A DNA stretch of 64,000 nucleotides from Phaeobacter sp. 22II1-1F12B (GCF_002210165.1 NZ_AQQP01000003.1:186001-250000), one strand, 5' to 3'. Counted from the first letter of the stretch, positions 1 through 9,197 are shown. The notes: generated from the letters alone by a model not told the origin. Made by a program: numbers and translations.

Positions 1-565
1 CCGCGCCGATCTGAACAAGCAGCTCGAAGGACGCGGTGTAAAGCTGTCGGTCAACGACTTTATCATCAAGGCCTGCGCTCTGGCGCTGCAATCGGTGCCG
101 GATGCCAATGCGGTCTGGGCAGGCGACCGGATGCTCAAACTCAAACCTTCGGATGTGGCGGTTGCGGTCGCCATCGAGGGCGGACTGTTCACGCCGGTTC
201 TGAAGGACGCGGACATGAAATCGCTCTCGGCGCTTTCTGCCGAGATGAAAGACCTCGCCACCCGTGCGCGCGACCGCAAGCTTGCACCGCATGAATACCA
301 GGGCGGCAGCTTTGCCATTTCCAACCTTGGCATGTTCGGAATCGATAACTTTGACGCGGTAATCAACCCGCCACACGGCGCGATCCTTGCGGTTGGGGCC
401 GGTGTGAAAAAGCCGGTGATCGGGAAAGACGGTGAAGTGACCGTGGCGACGGTCATGTCCGTTACCCTGTCGGTCGACCACCGGGTGATCGACGGCGCAC
501 TTGGGGCGCAGCTTTTGCAGGCGATCGTCGAGAATCTTGAAAACCCGATGGTCATGCTCGCCTGA
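1..565 (+). CDS. pdhC: Pyruvate dehydrogenase E2 (dihydrolipoyl acetyltransferase), C-terminal part
   Basis: This is the 3' end of a dihydrolipoamide acyltransferase; the reading frame is open from base 2 and the start lies outside the window. The visible ~187 residues are the catalytic acyltransferase domain that moves the acetyl group from lipoyl-lysine to CoA in the core of the pyruvate dehydrogenase complex. The active-site signature SVDHRVIDG lies near the end, and the C-terminus ENPMVMLA is typical of alphaproteobacterial PDH E2. The GGSFAISNLGMFG stretch is the conserved family motif. 2-oxoglutarate dehydrogenase E2 is the main alternative, but the C-terminus fits PDH better. The lipoyl and E1/E3-binding domains are not visible. 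A terminator follows directly. Confidence 0.93.
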   Translation, partial: RADLNKQLEGRGVKLSVNDFIIKACALALQSVPDANAVWAGDRMLKLKPSDVAVAVAIEGGLFTPVLKDADMKSLSALSAEMKDLATRARDRKLAPHEYQGGSFAISNLGMFGIDNFDAVINPPHGAILAVGAGVKKPVIGKDGEVTVATVMSVTLSVDHRVIDGALGAQLLQAIVENLENPMVMLA

Positions 566-588
566 TCGGCACGACAGAACGGGAATCA

Positions 589-624
589 CCCCCGACCTCC
601 CGATCAGGAGGCCGGGGTTTTTCG
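589..624 (+). terminator. Intrinsic terminator after pdhC
   Basis: An 11-bp stem (CCCCGACCTCC paired with GGAGGCCGGGG, one mismatch) with a six-base loop is followed by a run of five T. It starts about 25 bases after the pdhC stop codon and ends that transcript before the MFS gene. Confidence 0.85.
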
Positions 625-764
625 TTTCTGCGTATGAGCCATGCAAAAGTCTCATGTCGCCCATGCGCCGTACGCGCTTGCGATAGCGCCAACATTCTTT
701 AGGTTCAAAATTGCTGCGCTGCGGAAATCCGCGACGGGCCTGCTTTCTAAACCCGGGGTTTCCG

Positions 765-1955
765 ATGTCTCATTTCGACCGTCAGGCGCGGCTGACGATC
801 CTGTCGCTTGCTATTGGTGCTTTTGCCGTCGGTGTCGCCGAATTCGCCGCGATGGGTCTATTGCCCTATTATGCGCTTGACCTTGGCGTTAGCGAACCGG
901 CTGCTGGGCATGCGGTCAGCGCCTATGCCATCGGAGTCGTCATTGGCGCGCCGATTTTGGCCGTTCTGGGGGCATGGCTGGACCGCAAGACGCTGGTCCT
1001 CTTGCTCGTCGCGTTTTACGGGGTCGCAAACCTGACCTCGGCGCTTGCGCCCAATCTGGATCTTCTCGTTGCCTCCCGTTTCCTGTCCGGCCTGCCGCAT
1101 GGGGCGCTGCTTGGGGTATCCATGCTGTTTGCCGCGCAACTTTCTCCCAAAGGTCGCGGCGCGGCCGCGATTGCGCAGGTTCTGACCGGGCTGACCATTG
1201 CCAACGTAATCGGCGTGCCGGCTGCGGGGGCAATCGGGCAAAGCTTTGGCTGGCGCTGGTGCTTTGTCATCGTTGGCGCCGTGACCGCGATCTCGGCGCT
1301 GATGCTGTTCCGTGTCGCGCCTTCGGTCCCACGCGATAAGTCGTTGAACCCGCTGAGCGAGCTGAGCGCGCTGGCAAATCGCGACGTGCTGCTGACTCTC
1401 CTTGTTGCCGCCATCGGGTTCGGCGCGGTGTTCGCCGTCTATGCCTTCCTGTCCGCCGCGATGATCGATTCAGCCAATGCGCCGGTGTGGAGCATCCCGC
1501 TTGCCCTTTCCGCCTTTGGCATCGGTGCGACGCTGGGGAATTTCATCGCCGGTCGGCTTGCGAGCTGGTCCCATTTCGGAGGTGCGCTGGTGCTGCTGAT
1601 CGGCATGATCCTCGCCGCGCTCTTTTATACCGCCGTCGTGGGCAACTGGATGCTGATGACAGTAGCGATCCTGATCATGGGGATGACCGCCGGGCTGGTC
1701 ATACCCATCCAAATGCGCCTGATGGAAGTTGCCGGAACCGCACAGACACTGGCCGCCGCCATGAACCACGCGGCGTTCAACGCGGGCAACGCACTTGGGC
1801 CGTTCCTTGCCGGTCAGGCGCTGGCGGCGGGGTATGGCTGGGGCGTAACCGGTCAGGTAGGTGCGGCGCTGGCGTTTGGCGGTATCGCGATGCTCGGGAT
1901 CGCGTGGTACGTGGCAAAGCGCAATCCAAGGCTGGGTTTGCCGGTAGAGGCGTGA
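765..1955 (+). CDS. MFS transporter, DHA1/AraJ-like efflux family
   Basis: A 396-residue inner-membrane transporter of the major facilitator superfamily with about 12 hydrophobic segments. The loop after the second segment carries GAWLDRKT, the family motif A, and the sequence overall resembles the arabinose/drug efflux (AraJ, YdhP) branch, which exports sugars or small drugs by proton antiport. The start at 765 (MSHFDRQAR) puts the first membrane helix about 10 residues in; an in-frame upstream ATG at 711 would add a charged, non-hydrophobic 18-residue leader and is less likely. It stands alone between the pdhC terminator and convergent cysE, so substrate cannot be inferred from context. Confidence 0.85.
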   Translation: MSHFDRQARLTILSLAIGAFAVGVAEFAAMGLLPYYALDLGVSEPAAGHAVSAYAIGVVIGAPILAVLGAWLDRKTLVLLLVAFYGVANLTSALAPNLDLLVASRFLSGLPHGALLGVSMLFAAQLSPKGRGAAAIAQVLTGLTIANVIGVPAAGAIGQSFGWRWCFVIVGAVTAISALMLFRVAPSVPRDKSLNPLSELSALANRDVLLTLLVAAIGFGAVFAVYAFLSAAMIDSANAPVWSIPLALSAFGIGATLGNFIAGRLASWSHFGGALVLLIGMILAALFYTAVVGNWMLMTVAILIMGMTAGLVIPIQMRLMEVAGTAQTLAAAMNHAAFNAGNALGPFLAGQALAAGYGWGVTGQVGAALAFGGIAMLGIAWYVAKRNPRLGLPVEA

Positions 1956-1975
1956 ACCGACCACGCGCTGACATG

Positions 1976-2000
1976 AAAAAGGCCGCCCCGAAAGGCGGCC
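1976..2000 (-). terminator. Intrinsic terminator of cysE (bidirectional)
   Basis: The perfect 7-bp stem GGCCGCC/GGCGGCC with a six-base loop is followed on the minus strand by a run of five T. It lies 11 bases past the cysE stop and also faces the end of the convergent MFS gene, so it may serve both. Confidence 0.85.
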
Positions 2001-2010
2001 TGTTCAACAT

Positions 2011-2829
2011 TCAGTCGGAATAATCGCAGCCTTTAAGGCTCTGGTTCATGTTGGTCGCAGGCTGGTCGCAACCTGCATCGCCCACGATCTTGGCCGGAAC
2101 CCCGGCAACCGTCTTGCAGGCCGGTACATCGGCCAGAACGACCGAACCGGCGGCAACCCGGCTGCAATGACCGACACGGATATTACCAAGCACCTTGGCA
2201 CCCGCGCCAATAAGCACGCCATCGTCGATTTTAGGATGACGGTCTTCTTCTTCCTTACCGGTCCCGCCAAGGGTCACCGAATGCAGCATGGAAACGTTGT
2301 CGCCAACAACAGCCGTTTCGCCGATCACGATGGAATGCGCGTGGTCGATCATGATCCCCTTGCCGATCCGGGCATTGGGGTGAATGTCGACGCCGAAGAT
2401 TTCGGAAATGCGCATCTGGAAGAAATAAGCCAGATCGCGCTGTCCCTGCATCCAGAGCCAATGGCCCACGCGATACGCCTGCACCGCCTGATAGCCTTTG
2501 AAGTAAAGCACCGGCTGCAAAAGCCTGTGGCAGGCTGGATCACGCTCATAGATGGCAACGAGGTCCGCGCGCGCGGCCTGAATCAATTCGGGCGTGTCGG
2601 AAAATGCCTGATCCGCGATTTCGCGCAGGATCGCCATCGACATTTCATTCGAGGAAAGCTTGGCCGCGATCCGGTACGACAGCGCCTTGTCCAATGTCTT
2701 GTGGTGAAGGATGCAGGCATGGATAAGCCCGCCCATCAAAGGTTCATTCTGAACCGCTTCGCGTGCTTCGCTTGTGATGCGATCCCAGACGGGGTCGACG
2801 CTTGCCAGTTTGGTACGGGTCTCAGCCAT
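2011..2829 (-). CDS. cysE: Serine O-acetyltransferase
   Basis: A 272-residue cytoplasmic enzyme that makes O-acetylserine from serine and acetyl-CoA, the committed step of cysteine synthesis. The N-terminal half is the helical SATase domain (DPACH near residue 97), and the C-terminal half is a left-handed beta helix of hexapeptide repeats (for example GVDIHPNARIGKGIMIDHAH) containing the catalytic His pair region DHAHS. Length matches the family. The cysteine-sensitive C-terminal tail is present, so feedback inhibition is likely. An AAGGA ribosome site precedes the ATG. It is transcribed alone, with its own terminator, and its upstream region contains a palindrome described separately. Confidence 0.95.
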   Translation of the reverse strand: MAETRTKLASVDPVWDRITSEAREAVQNEPLMGGLIHACILHHKTLDKALSYRIAAKLSSNEMSMAILREIADQAFSDTPELIQAARADLVAIYERDPACHRLLQPVLYFKGYQAVQAYRVGHWLWMQGQRDLAYFFQMRISEIFGVDIHPNARIGKGIMIDHAHSIVIGETAVVGDNVSMLHSVTLGGTGKEEEDRHPKIDDGVLIGAGAKVLGNIRVGHCSRVAAGSVVLADVPACKTVAGVPAKIVGDAGCDQPATNMNQSLKGCDYSD

Positions 2830-2860
2830 AGGTGAATCCTTGTTTTCCGAGATTCCGGTC

Positions 2861-2880
2861 AGATGAATATTGGTTCATCT
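2861..2880 (-). promoter_or_regulatory. Palindrome upstream of cysE, candidate operator
   Basis: AGATGAA-N6-TTCATCT is a perfect 7-bp inverted repeat lying 32-51 bases upstream of the cysE start codon, where an operator over the promoter or start site would be expected. The right half is part of GGTTCATCT, which recurs at 2944-2952 with similar following bases (TTAGCCAG and TTTAGCTAG). A second short inverted repeat, ATTCG-N5-CGAAT, lies at 2929-2943. I do not recognise the regulator. Confidence 0.4.
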
Positions 2881-2989
2881 TAGCCAGTATTCGCTCTGAT
2901 GCCCAAACGCAAACCTGTGATGGCCTTAATTCGAGAAACGAATGGTTCATCTGTTTAGCTAGAAAGGGTGGACTCTCGCTGATCCAGCT

Positions 2990-3292
2990 TTACAACTTCG
3001 ACGGCTGATCCTTGAGCAGAGCCTGCCGAAGGTGTTCAAGAACGATCTGAAAACATTCAATGAATTCTATATCGTCAAAGCCGGGTTCCGTAGCTTGCCG
3101 GTATTTTCGCGCCGCCATCATGAGCGAACCGTTTCCCCATTTGGGGTGCAGACGTCCCGTCCGCTGAACATGCTGGTCCGCCAGTTCAGCCTCTCGCAAC
3201 ATCTGCTGGCACAGCGCCTGACGGCATTCGGGTGCGCTTGCCATCAGCGCGCGCGCGGCGTTCGAGACATCTCCGTGAAGCAGTCGGCGCAT
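2990..3292 (-). CDS. Small conserved-type protein at the 3' end of the GTA cluster
   Basis: A 100-residue soluble protein of unknown function beginning MRRLLHGDVSNAARAL. The start is supported by GGAG located directly between it and the preceding stop: the g15 stop codon ends at 3297 and the ATG is at 3292, so the two are translationally coupled. The N-terminal half is helical with two cysteines (PECRQALCQQML); the middle contains HPKWGNGSLMMAAR; no membrane segment or signal is seen. The position as last gene of the GTA transcript suggests it belongs to that unit, but the sequence itself gives no function. An in-frame longer reading to 3409 would overlap g15 deeply and is rejected. Confidence 0.75.
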   Translation of the reverse strand: MRRLLHGDVSNAARALMASAPECRQALCQQMLREAELADQHVQRTGRLHPKWGNGSLMMAARKYRQATEPGFDDIEFIECFQIVLEHLRQALLKDQPSKL

Positions 3293-3296
3293 CTCC

Positions 3297-6200
3297 CTAT
3301 CCGGCAACCGTGATCCTGCGGAACAGACCGGGACCATAGCGCGCGGATACCTGCGCGACTTCGACATCGAAATCTGTGCCCGCCTGCAATCCGTCGACAG
3401 CCTGCGCACCTGTCGAGTAAGTCCACGCCGGTAGCGAGACCTCGACCTGTCTCAGCAGGTCACCGGATTGCCAGACACGAATGAGATAAAGCTCCTGTTC
3501 TTCGCCCAGTGGCACCTCTGGCGTGTCCCAGTCGTCGCCGTCGATACGGGTCCGGCGGATCCAGGTCAGGCTGATCGCGCCGCCGCTCTCTCTCGTGACA
3601 AGCACATGGACCGGAGCAAACGGGCGGAGGCCGTTTCCGTCGAATGCCGCAACGATATATTCATAGGACGGATCATCCACCGGGCGTCGCGCCGGTCCGA
3701 TCCGGTAATGCCGAGCGATGCGACGTTTGGAGCTGGCAAGGTCGATCTGCGGTGCGGTCCCATCCAGCAACACGAACCAGCTGCCGACCGGCCACGGGTC
3801 AGCCGTCAAGGGATCGCTTCCCGCCTGTCCTCGTAGGAAACCACTGAGCCAGTATGTATCAGGCGAGATCAGTTCGGCGTCGCGAAACTGTATCAGCTCC
3901 CAGTTGCCGGACGTACCATCGCCAATCGCCGCAACGTTGGCACCATTCAGCACGACTTCTTCGGGCCGGCTTTCGAGTGAACCGTGAATGAGTTTGACCT
4001 GCAGACGCTCGCCATTCTGCCACAACCCGGGACGCGCCCAGCGCAGGGGCGCTTCGAGCTTACCAATCACAGAGCGCGCTGCGATGATTTCATCCAGAAC
4101 GAAATTGTCGTCGCTTTCGGAACTGTACACGGCGACGGATCCCGACCAAGGCTGAGAAGTCACCGCAAGATGCGGCGCGTGCGGCACCTCATCCCCGCGC
4201 ATAAGTGGCAGATCCATGAACAAGGGCAGTACCGGTATCGGCGCTGCAAAGGCGCGTTGTACGGCCAGCTTTTCGGCAATCTCCGGTAGTTCATATACCG
4301 AAGGCTCGATGCGTACCGCATCGATCAATTGCAACTCCGTGTGTTCGACCCTGTCTATTCGGTACAAGGCGTCGCCTTCCAGTTGGTCCCCTGACACCCA
4401 GACAATGTCTCCGGCACCGAGATCCAGCCGTGAAGGCGGAAGGGCAAAACGGATGGTGTCTCGCGCCAGCTGCGCCTCGCTCAGCCAGCGTTCGGCGACC
4501 TGACGGCCCTCGGCACGGGTCATTGCAACTGGCAGATCGCTGGCGGAAACCGCATGCGTTGCCTGATCAGGCAAGACCGCTTCTTCGGCAACGATATCAT
4601 GATCACCGCCGGACTGGATGAAGCGCACCCTGATACGCCCCGTGGTTTCCGCCTCTGCTGCGCGAAGCTGCTCGAACGACCCATCTATCTCCGACGTCAG
4701 CGCGAGCCGTTCGGCCTCAAGCATACTGGGGTTCTTGCCGTCCCGCAGTCGAAACTCCAAGATCCCGTCCCTCTCGATCACATCGAAACCGTACCGCAGC
4801 ATGAGAGGCTGCAGCGCCGCGCGGGCGTCGCTGACCTGATCGACCGTATATCCACGAACGACACCGTACAGCCTCTCTGCATCCACGGCGTTTATCCCGG
4901 AGCGCAAACAGAGTTCTTCGATAACGGACCGCAGAGTGCGGGCGCCGACCCGACCATTCAACCAGTGACCGCGCAGGTAATTCTCTCCATCCGCCCAGAG
5001 TTCCTGATTGTTCGGAAAAGCTGGGTAGGGCCGCACGTCCCATGCCCAGACAAAGGCATGGCCAAGATCGATCATCGGGCCATCGTAAATATCGGAAATT
5101 GGGTTGTTTGCAGCTTCTCCCCAATGGCCGAGGATCGCCCTCAGATACTGGCCCTGGATAAAGTCGTCACGCTGACCGTTGGAATACTTGGGCAACCGCG
5201 ATTCCGACGACTTGGGATCGACGAACTTGTTGGGCTGGTTAGTTCCCTTGTCCACGGCGGCACAGCCGAGTTCGGTGAACCAGATCGGTTTTGATCGCGG
5301 CTCCCAATCAGTTGGCGTGGATTGGCGCACCCCGCCAATGCGCTCGTGATGACTGTTCTCCCACCAGCTCCGGAGATCCTTGTACCGCCAGATCCACGGT
5401 TCCCCATGTGCCTGATCCGTAATCTCGGTCCGTCTCTGGCCAACTTCCGCCTCGGGCGAGTGATAGTACCAGTCGAACCCTTCGCCACCTTCTACATTGG
5501 CCCGGAGGTAATCCAGATCGTAAATGCTCTCCCAGCCCGCTTGCCTGTCCAGATGGGTATCCCCGTCCCACCAGTCGGAAAGCGGCATGTAGTTATCGAT
5601 CCCGATGAAATCGATGTTATCGTCCGCCCATAGGGGATCGAGATGAAAGTACCTGTCCCCGCTTCCATCCTGCGGCTGGTATCCGAAATATTCCGACCAG
5701 TCGGCGGCGTAGCTGATCCTTGTCTCTGCGCCGAGAATGGCACGCACGTCCGCCGCCAGCTGCCGTAGTGCCTGAACGGCCGGGAAGCCCAGCGCGCCGC
5801 GAATCTGTGTAAGCCCGCGCATTTCAGAGCCGATGCAAAAGGACGAAACACCGCCAGCGGCCGCGCAAAGGGCCGCGTAATGCAGGATGAACCGGCGCAG
5901 GCCCCAATCCTCGGCACCGGAATAGGTGACGACGCCATCGCCAACCGAAAAATCCGCAACCTGAGCTGACCCGAAGAACGCCGCGACCTCTTCATCTGCT
6001 GTCGCCGTACCATCCGGGCTTCCTGTCTGACCCGGTGCCTGTGACAGCGTGATGCGACCCCGCCAAGGGAGATGCGGTTGCTCCTCTGCTCCCGACCACG
6101 GATCCGGTAATGTGTTACCCTGTTGCTGATCCATAAGGATGAATGGATAGAACAGCACGTCTATATCGTTAACGGTCATATGGCGGATAGCTTCCACCAC

Positions 6201-7235
6201 AGAGGCATCCGCAGGCGTGCCGCCATAAATCGGACGATCGTCCACCCGTGCGATGGTCTCTGCCGTGGCTCTGGTCTGGCCGGAAACGCTCCAGGGCATA
6301 TTACCACCGTCGAATTCGGCACGTTCGACCTTTGGCACTATCGGGCAGGAACCACAGCGAAGGTCACCTCCAAACCATGAGACGACGAGAGAACCAGCCT
6401 TGCAATTAGGCAATTCATCAGACAGCGACTGGATTGAGGTCTCAAAGTCGCTGAGGCCAGACGGCGTATGTACGTTGGCTGTCCATTTGCTGCCCGGCCC
6501 GCCATCATAGTGAACCGCCGTCGTCGCAAGCGAGTACTCTCCGGTCCCCGGGATCAACGCAACCCCCTGCACGATCTGCGCAAGGTCCTGCGCGTAGGTG
6601 TCGGCATCCTTCTGCTCCTGCCGGACGACTTCGAACGAAAACTGAGGGACCCTGTTTCCGAAACGTTCCAGCGCGATATTGTCCATGACGACGTAAGCGG
6701 TGCCCCGATAGGCAGGCACCTGCCCAGCGCCTTCGGTGGCCTCGATCACCGGGTCCGGCAACTGGTCTGACGTTCCCTTGTAGATGCGCATATTGAGGTC
6801 CTCGCGAGAGACCTCTTCCCCATCCGCCCAGATGCGACCGACGCTTGCGATCTCCCCTTCACACAACGCGATGGCAAGCGAAACGTTGTAGTTGTAACGG
6901 GTCGTCTTCGGCGCGCTTGGAGCGCCCTTGCCGCCGCCTCCGGTCGTGGTTGACGTTTCGCGGAATTGCGACGCCCAGATCACCTGCCCGCCAACCCGCA
7001 TGCGCCCATAGACCTGAGCGATGGCTTCCCCTTCGCTCGCCTGGGTCAGGCGGAACCTCTCGACCCGGCCTGTTTCGACAGGTTCCGATCCCTGCCCAAG
7101 CAGCCGCTGATCGATAACCTTGCCAACGGTCGCGCCAACGGCACGGCCCAATACGGCAGAGGACAGCCCTGCCACGGTGCCCCCGACGGACCCACCGATT
7201 GCCGCGCCAGCAGCGGATAACAGAATTGTCGCCAT
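3297..7235 (-). CDS. GTA host-specificity / tail-tip protein (g15, megatron)
   Basis: This 1312-residue protein is the largest in the cluster and forms the distal tail tip that contacts and penetrates the recipient envelope. Residues ~1-60 are glycine/alanine-rich (AAGAAIGGSVGGTVAGL), as in phage tail-tip proteins. Residues ~430-720 match the GTA TIM-barrel-like (glycoside-hydrolase-like) domain, with YAADWSEYFGYQP and WFTELGCAAVDKGTN. A phage-tail_3-type domain follows (~780-960), and the last ~350 residues are the Rcc01698-type C-terminal region. It starts at 7235 in a one-base TGATG overlap with g14. The frame is intact throughout, which argues that the cluster is under selection. Confidence 0.95.
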   Translation of the reverse strand: MATILLSAAGAAIGGSVGGTVAGLSSAVLGRAVGATVGKVIDQRLLGQGSEPVETGRVERFRLTQASEGEAIAQVYGRMRVGGQVIWASQFRETSTTTGGGGKGAPSAPKTTRYNYNVSLAIALCEGEIASVGRIWADGEEVSREDLNMRIYKGTSDQLPDPVIEATEGAGQVPAYRGTAYVVMDNIALERFGNRVPQFSFEVVRQEQKDADTYAQDLAQIVQGVALIPGTGEYSLATTAVHYDGGPGSKWTANVHTPSGLSDFETSIQSLSDELPNCKAGSLVVSWFGGDLRCGSCPIVPKVERAEFDGGNMPWSVSGQTRATAETIARVDDRPIYGGTPADASVVEAIRHMTVNDIDVLFYPFILMDQQQGNTLPDPWSGAEEQPHLPWRGRITLSQAPGQTGSPDGTATADEEVAAFFGSAQVADFSVGDGVVTYSGAEDWGLRRFILHYAALCAAAGGVSSFCIGSEMRGLTQIRGALGFPAVQALRQLAADVRAILGAETRISYAADWSEYFGYQPQDGSGDRYFHLDPLWADDNIDFIGIDNYMPLSDWWDGDTHLDRQAGWESIYDLDYLRANVEGGEGFDWYYHSPEAEVGQRRTEITDQAHGEPWIWRYKDLRSWWENSHHERIGGVRQSTPTDWEPRSKPIWFTELGCAAVDKGTNQPNKFVDPKSSESRLPKYSNGQRDDFIQGQYLRAILGHWGEAANNPISDIYDGPMIDLGHAFVWAWDVRPYPAFPNNQELWADGENYLRGHWLNGRVGARTLRSVIEELCLRSGINAVDAERLYGVVRGYTVDQVSDARAALQPLMLRYGFDVIERDGILEFRLRDGKNPSMLEAERLALTSEIDGSFEQLRAAEAETTGRIRVRFIQSGGDHDIVAEEAVLPDQATHAVSASDLPVAMTRAEGRQVAERWLSEAQLARDTIRFALPPSRLDLGAGDIVWVSGDQLEGDALYRIDRVEHTELQLIDAVRIEPSVYELPEIAEKLAVQRAFAAPIPVLPLFMDLPLMRGDEVPHAPHLAVTSQPWSGSVAVYSSESDDNFVLDEIIAARSVIGKLEAPLRWARPGLWQNGERLQVKLIHGSLESRPEEVVLNGANVAAIGDGTSGNWELIQFRDAELISPDTYWLSGFLRGQAGSDPLTADPWPVGSWFVLLDGTAPQIDLASSKRRIARHYRIGPARRPVDDPSYEYIVAAFDGNGLRPFAPVHVLVTRESGGAISLTWIRRTRIDGDDWDTPEVPLGEEQELYLIRVWQSGDLLRQVEVSLPAWTYSTGAQAVDGLQAGTDFDVEVAQVSARYGPGLFRRITVAG

Positions 7236-7681
7236 CAGCCGACCTCCCCGGGGAATTCAAAGCTTGCGACCACTCGGCGACGCCAGGGCGCAGTAAGCAT
7301 GCTTTCGACCACACCATGGCCGCTATAGGCATGAACAAATGCCGGAAAAGGTGTAAGCTTGACCAGAATGCCAAGATGCTTGGCAACAGCGCGCTTGCGC
7401 ATCCGGAAAAGGATCAGGTCGCCCGGAGAAACGGCATCCGCCTCTTTCTCGGACAAATGCCGGGCCGCCGCCGCCCAGAGCCGTTCCTTTCCCTGAACCT
7501 CTGACCAATCGTAGCTGTAGGCAGGCACGATTTCCGGTTCGCGGCCATAGAGCGTCCTCCACACCCCCCGAACAAGACCAAGGCAGTCTGCCCCCGCCCC
7601 GAGGACAGAGGCCTGATGCCGATAGGGCGTGCCGATCCACTCTCTGGCCGTCTGAACGATCTGATCCGCCGACACTGTCAT
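7235..7681 (-). CDS. GTA NlpC/P60-family peptidase (g14)
   Basis: A 148-residue cysteine peptidase of the NlpC/P60 fold. GADCLGLVRGVW carries the catalytic cysteine and KHLGI or FVHAYSGHGVVE the histidine region. In the R. capsulatus particle the homologue sits in the tail tip and is thought to cut recipient peptidoglycan. The start at 7681 forms an ATGA overlap with the g13 stop; the longer in-frame extension to 7735 would lie within g13. It hands over to g15 with a TGATG overlap, so g13-g14-g15 are translationally coupled. Confidence 0.93.
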   Translation of the reverse strand: MTVSADQIVQTAREWIGTPYRHQASVLGAGADCLGLVRGVWRTLYGREPEIVPAYSYDWSEVQGKERLWAAAARHLSEKEADAVSPGDLILFRMRKRAVAKHLGILVKLTPFPAFVHAYSGHGVVESMLTAPWRRRVVASFEFPGEVG

Positions 7682-8565
7682 CTCCGGCTCCCCCCCGTAT
7701 TCACGCCCGATTGACGGGGAACCGACATGACCCAATCCTCACCCGGAATATCCGGGAAACCCTGAAAATTGAGAAGATTGTTGAACTTGAGCTGGCAGGT
7801 CTCGAACAGCTTGTCGCACCCGGCTTCAAGCCGGATCATGTCTCCCGGCAAAACCTGACCGCGAAGTGGCTGCCACAGTTGTACCTGTCGCGCCGTTCCA
7901 AGTTTTCGGACCTTCTTGACCGCCCCCCAAAGACCGGTCGCTTTTCCCGTCAGGACGGAAAAACGACCGCGCGAGAACCAACCGTCTTCAAAGCCCTCGA
8001 TTGCATCCCAGTCAAACTGCTGCGCATCGCTGACCCGCTCGACTGCGATGTCTAGCGCATATCCCGGCTGCGTCAGATCGAATGTGCAAGTCGCATCCCC
8101 CAGTACAGCCGTACAGGGCTTCTGGTAGACCCGCCCGATTGGCACGTTGAGCTTTTCTGTCAACCCACGCAGCTCCGCCCGGAATGCGCCAGCGCCGCGC
8201 TTGATCTCACCGATGTTGCCCCGGAACTGAAGCCAGCGTGAGGACGTGTCCGACCAGTTAACCAGCCATGCACGCACCTCGGCGTCATCGAACCGGCCAG
8301 CCTCGATGTCATCCTCGCGCATCGCGGCATCGCTCAGAGCGCCCAATGCCTCGCTGTTGTCGACGGACAGGCCTGTGCTCTGCTGCAGCGCCATTGCCGA
8401 CAGCCCCGTATTGGCCCGGAACGTGACACCGTCAAACGCCAGATCGCAATCGTGATCGGTAAACCCGTACGTCTCGCCATCGGCCCTCGTGATCGACCAG
8501 CACCGGCAAAGCGTCGTGACACCCGACGCCAGATGCGCCTGCATTTCCGCACTCAAACCGCCCAT
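7678..8565 (-). CDS. GTA baseplate hub protein, DUF2163 (g13)
   Basis: A 295-residue protein of the DUF2163 / phage BR0599 family, equivalent to the baseplate hub of the R. capsulatus GTA. Four cysteines stand out in the second half: KPCTAVLGDATC (spacing C-x8-C) and EAGCDKLFETC (C-x6-C), followed by the conserved QLKFNNLLNFQGFPDIPG. The same arrangement occurs in lambda gpL-type tail tip proteins, which bind an iron-sulfur cluster, so a cluster is likely here (inference). It starts in a one-base TGATG overlap with g12 and ends in an ATGA overlap with g14. Confidence 0.93.
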   Translation of the reverse strand: MGGLSAEMQAHLASGVTTLCRCWSITRADGETYGFTDHDCDLAFDGVTFRANTGLSAMALQQSTGLSVDNSEALGALSDAAMREDDIEAGRFDDAEVRAWLVNWSDTSSRWLQFRGNIGEIKRGAGAFRAELRGLTEKLNVPIGRVYQKPCTAVLGDATCTFDLTQPGYALDIAVERVSDAQQFDWDAIEGFEDGWFSRGRFSVLTGKATGLWGAVKKVRKLGTARQVQLWQPLRGQVLPGDMIRLEAGCDKLFETCQLKFNNLLNFQGFPDIPGEDWVMSVPRQSGVNTGGSRR

Positions 8566-9197
8566 CAGACACGGACCTCGACGACCGGCACGTTCGGCAC
8601 GTCGCCGGCCTGAAAGCTCGCGACGCTTGTGTGTATCCGGTCGGCATCAAATCTGACCGGCACATCAAATTCGAACCCCGCAAAGATCCGCGCCGTTTCC
8701 ACCGGAGGCGAGGCAAACGTCACGATACCAGTGGCGACATCCACGTTGTAATCGATGGCTTCCTGCATCTCGTCCTGCTCAACCCCGATGCGCACGGTGC
8801 CTGAAACCGGTTTGCTGATCGGACGCTTGTAGTCGTAGCTGCCCGAGCGATAGGTCTTGGCCAGTTGGAAAGAGACGGTATCGCCATCCGCAACGGCGAT
8901 CACCTGATCCTGAAACGTCGGTTCGACGGTTGCGCGACCCGATTTGAAATCGGACCAGTCCTTCCAGCGAAACCCGTACATCTGTCCACGCCGTGCCTCG
9001 AAGAAAGAGATCAGCGTTTCGATGTCATCCAGTGACCGCATCCCAAGCCCCGCGTCATAGCGACGTCGCGAATGGGCCCATGGCGTGTTGCGCTCCTCGA
9101 ACCCGTTGGCAAGGGTGACGATATCCGTGCGTCGTTCAGGCCCACCGACGGACCCGAAACTCAGGCTTGCGGGAAACCTGACCTCGTGAAAATTCAT
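8565..9197 (-). CDS. GTA distal tail protein, DUF2460 (g12)
   Basis: A 210-residue member of the DUF2460 / TIGR02217 family, the distal tail protein that joins the tail tube to the baseplate hub. The start MNFHEVRFPASLSFG and the segment LISFFEARRGQMYGFRWKDWSDF are the family hallmarks. No membrane segment is seen. It begins 18 bases after g11 and overlaps g13 by one base, so it is part of the coupled tail-tip block. Confidence 0.93.
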   Translation of the reverse strand: MNFHEVRFPASLSFGSVGGPERRTDIVTLANGFEERNTPWAHSRRRYDAGLGMRSLDDIETLISFFEARRGQMYGFRWKDWSDFKSGRATVEPTFQDQVIAVADGDTVSFQLAKTYRSGSYDYKRPISKPVSGTVRIGVEQDEMQEAIDYNVDVATGIVTFASPPVETARIFAGFEFDVPVRFDADRIHTSVASFQAGDVPNVPVVEVRV

